5,920 bases of DNA, taken from the NCBI GenBank assembly GCA_016210375.1, contig JACQUH010000222.1, forward strand, positions 1 to 5,920, read 5' to 3'. This stretch comes from Chloroflexota bacterium (GTDB lineage: Bacteria > Chloroflexota > Dehalococcoidia > Lucifugimonadales > JACPCL1). Positions 5,794 through 5,920 of this stretch are shown here, in pieces. Below the pieces are notes generated by a model, which was given only the letters and a program-made list of their open reading frames with translations, had not been told where the DNA came from and did not search any database. The position numbers and the translations under genes were made by a program. Each line of letters opens with the position of its first letter. The stretch's first letter is position 1.

Positions 5794-5920
5794 ATGACTC
5801 AGCGTTCTTGGTCCAGACCAGGTTTGGTTTTCGGCCTGATCCTCGCCCTGGGACTGCTCACGGCCGTCGCGTGCGGCGCGCAGGAGGCCACCCCGACCCC
5901 TGTACCTACCGCTACCAAAG
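5794..5920 (+). CDS. Lipoprotein, N-terminal part (3' partial)
   Basis: Only the first 42 codons are present; the frame is still open at the window end. The protein begins with a positively charged n-region (MTQRSWSRPG) and a hydrophobic core (LVFGLILALGLL). The lipobox-like A-V-A-C27 follows, so Cys27 should be lipidated and become the mature N-terminus. After it comes a Thr/Pro-rich linker, A-T-P-T-P-V-P-T-A-T, of a kind common in Chloroflexota lipoproteins, including solute-binding proteins of ABC transporters. What the mature domain does cannot be told from this fragment. A consensus-box promoter and a strong ribosome binding site precede it, so it probably starts its own transcription unit. 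Confidence 0.85.
   Translation, partial: MTQRSWSRPGLVFGLILALGLLTAVACGAQEATPTPVPTATK

Overview
The window is GC-rich with strong G/C preference at third codon positions. It looks like one contig segment from an environmental bacterium. Phylum Chloroflexota, perhaps a Dehalococcoidia-like lineage, is my best guess. It rests on the Thr/Pro-rich linker right after the lipobox cysteine of the last gene, the style of the modular secreted protein in the first half, and the short GC-rich hairpin repeats between genes. None of these is decisive.

Layout. (1) Positions 1-3846 are one very long plus-strand gene that enters the window already open. It encodes a modular, probably extracellular protein. 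In order: a small two-cysteine beta-type module, a choice-of-anchor-L-like domain, a thrombospondin type-3-like calcium-binding stretch, a second copy of the two-cysteine module, a beta-rich domain, an aspartate-rich domain with EF-hand-like loops, a carboxypeptidase-regulatory-like fold, a further beta domain, a Gly/Ser/Thr/Asp-rich stretch and a charged tail. A perfect 32-bp palindrome just after its stop is a probable terminator. (2) Positions 3847-4292 hold no convincing gene but are packed with hairpin-forming inverted repeats, including a perfect 18-bp-arm stem. (3) Positions 4293-5192 are lipA, encoding lipoyl synthase, complete with all six cluster-binding cysteines. (4) Positions 5202-5537 on the minus strand look like the 3' remnant of an unidentified gene, convergent with lipA. 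(5) Positions 5538-5793 are a less GC-rich regulatory stretch with a consensus-like promoter and a strong ribosome binding site. (6) From 5794 to the window end is the start of a lipoprotein gene.

The genes do not form an obvious functional unit. lipA is a housekeeping cofactor gene that appears to be transcribed alone, without lipB beside it. The two envelope genes on either side (the modular secreted protein and the lipoprotein) are separated from it by structured or promoter-bearing intergenic DNA. I see no CRISPR array, tRNA, rRNA, transposase or phage gene. I do not see a convincing new biological system. The parts most worth a second look are the architecture of the long surface protein and the dense hairpin cluster upstream of lipA.
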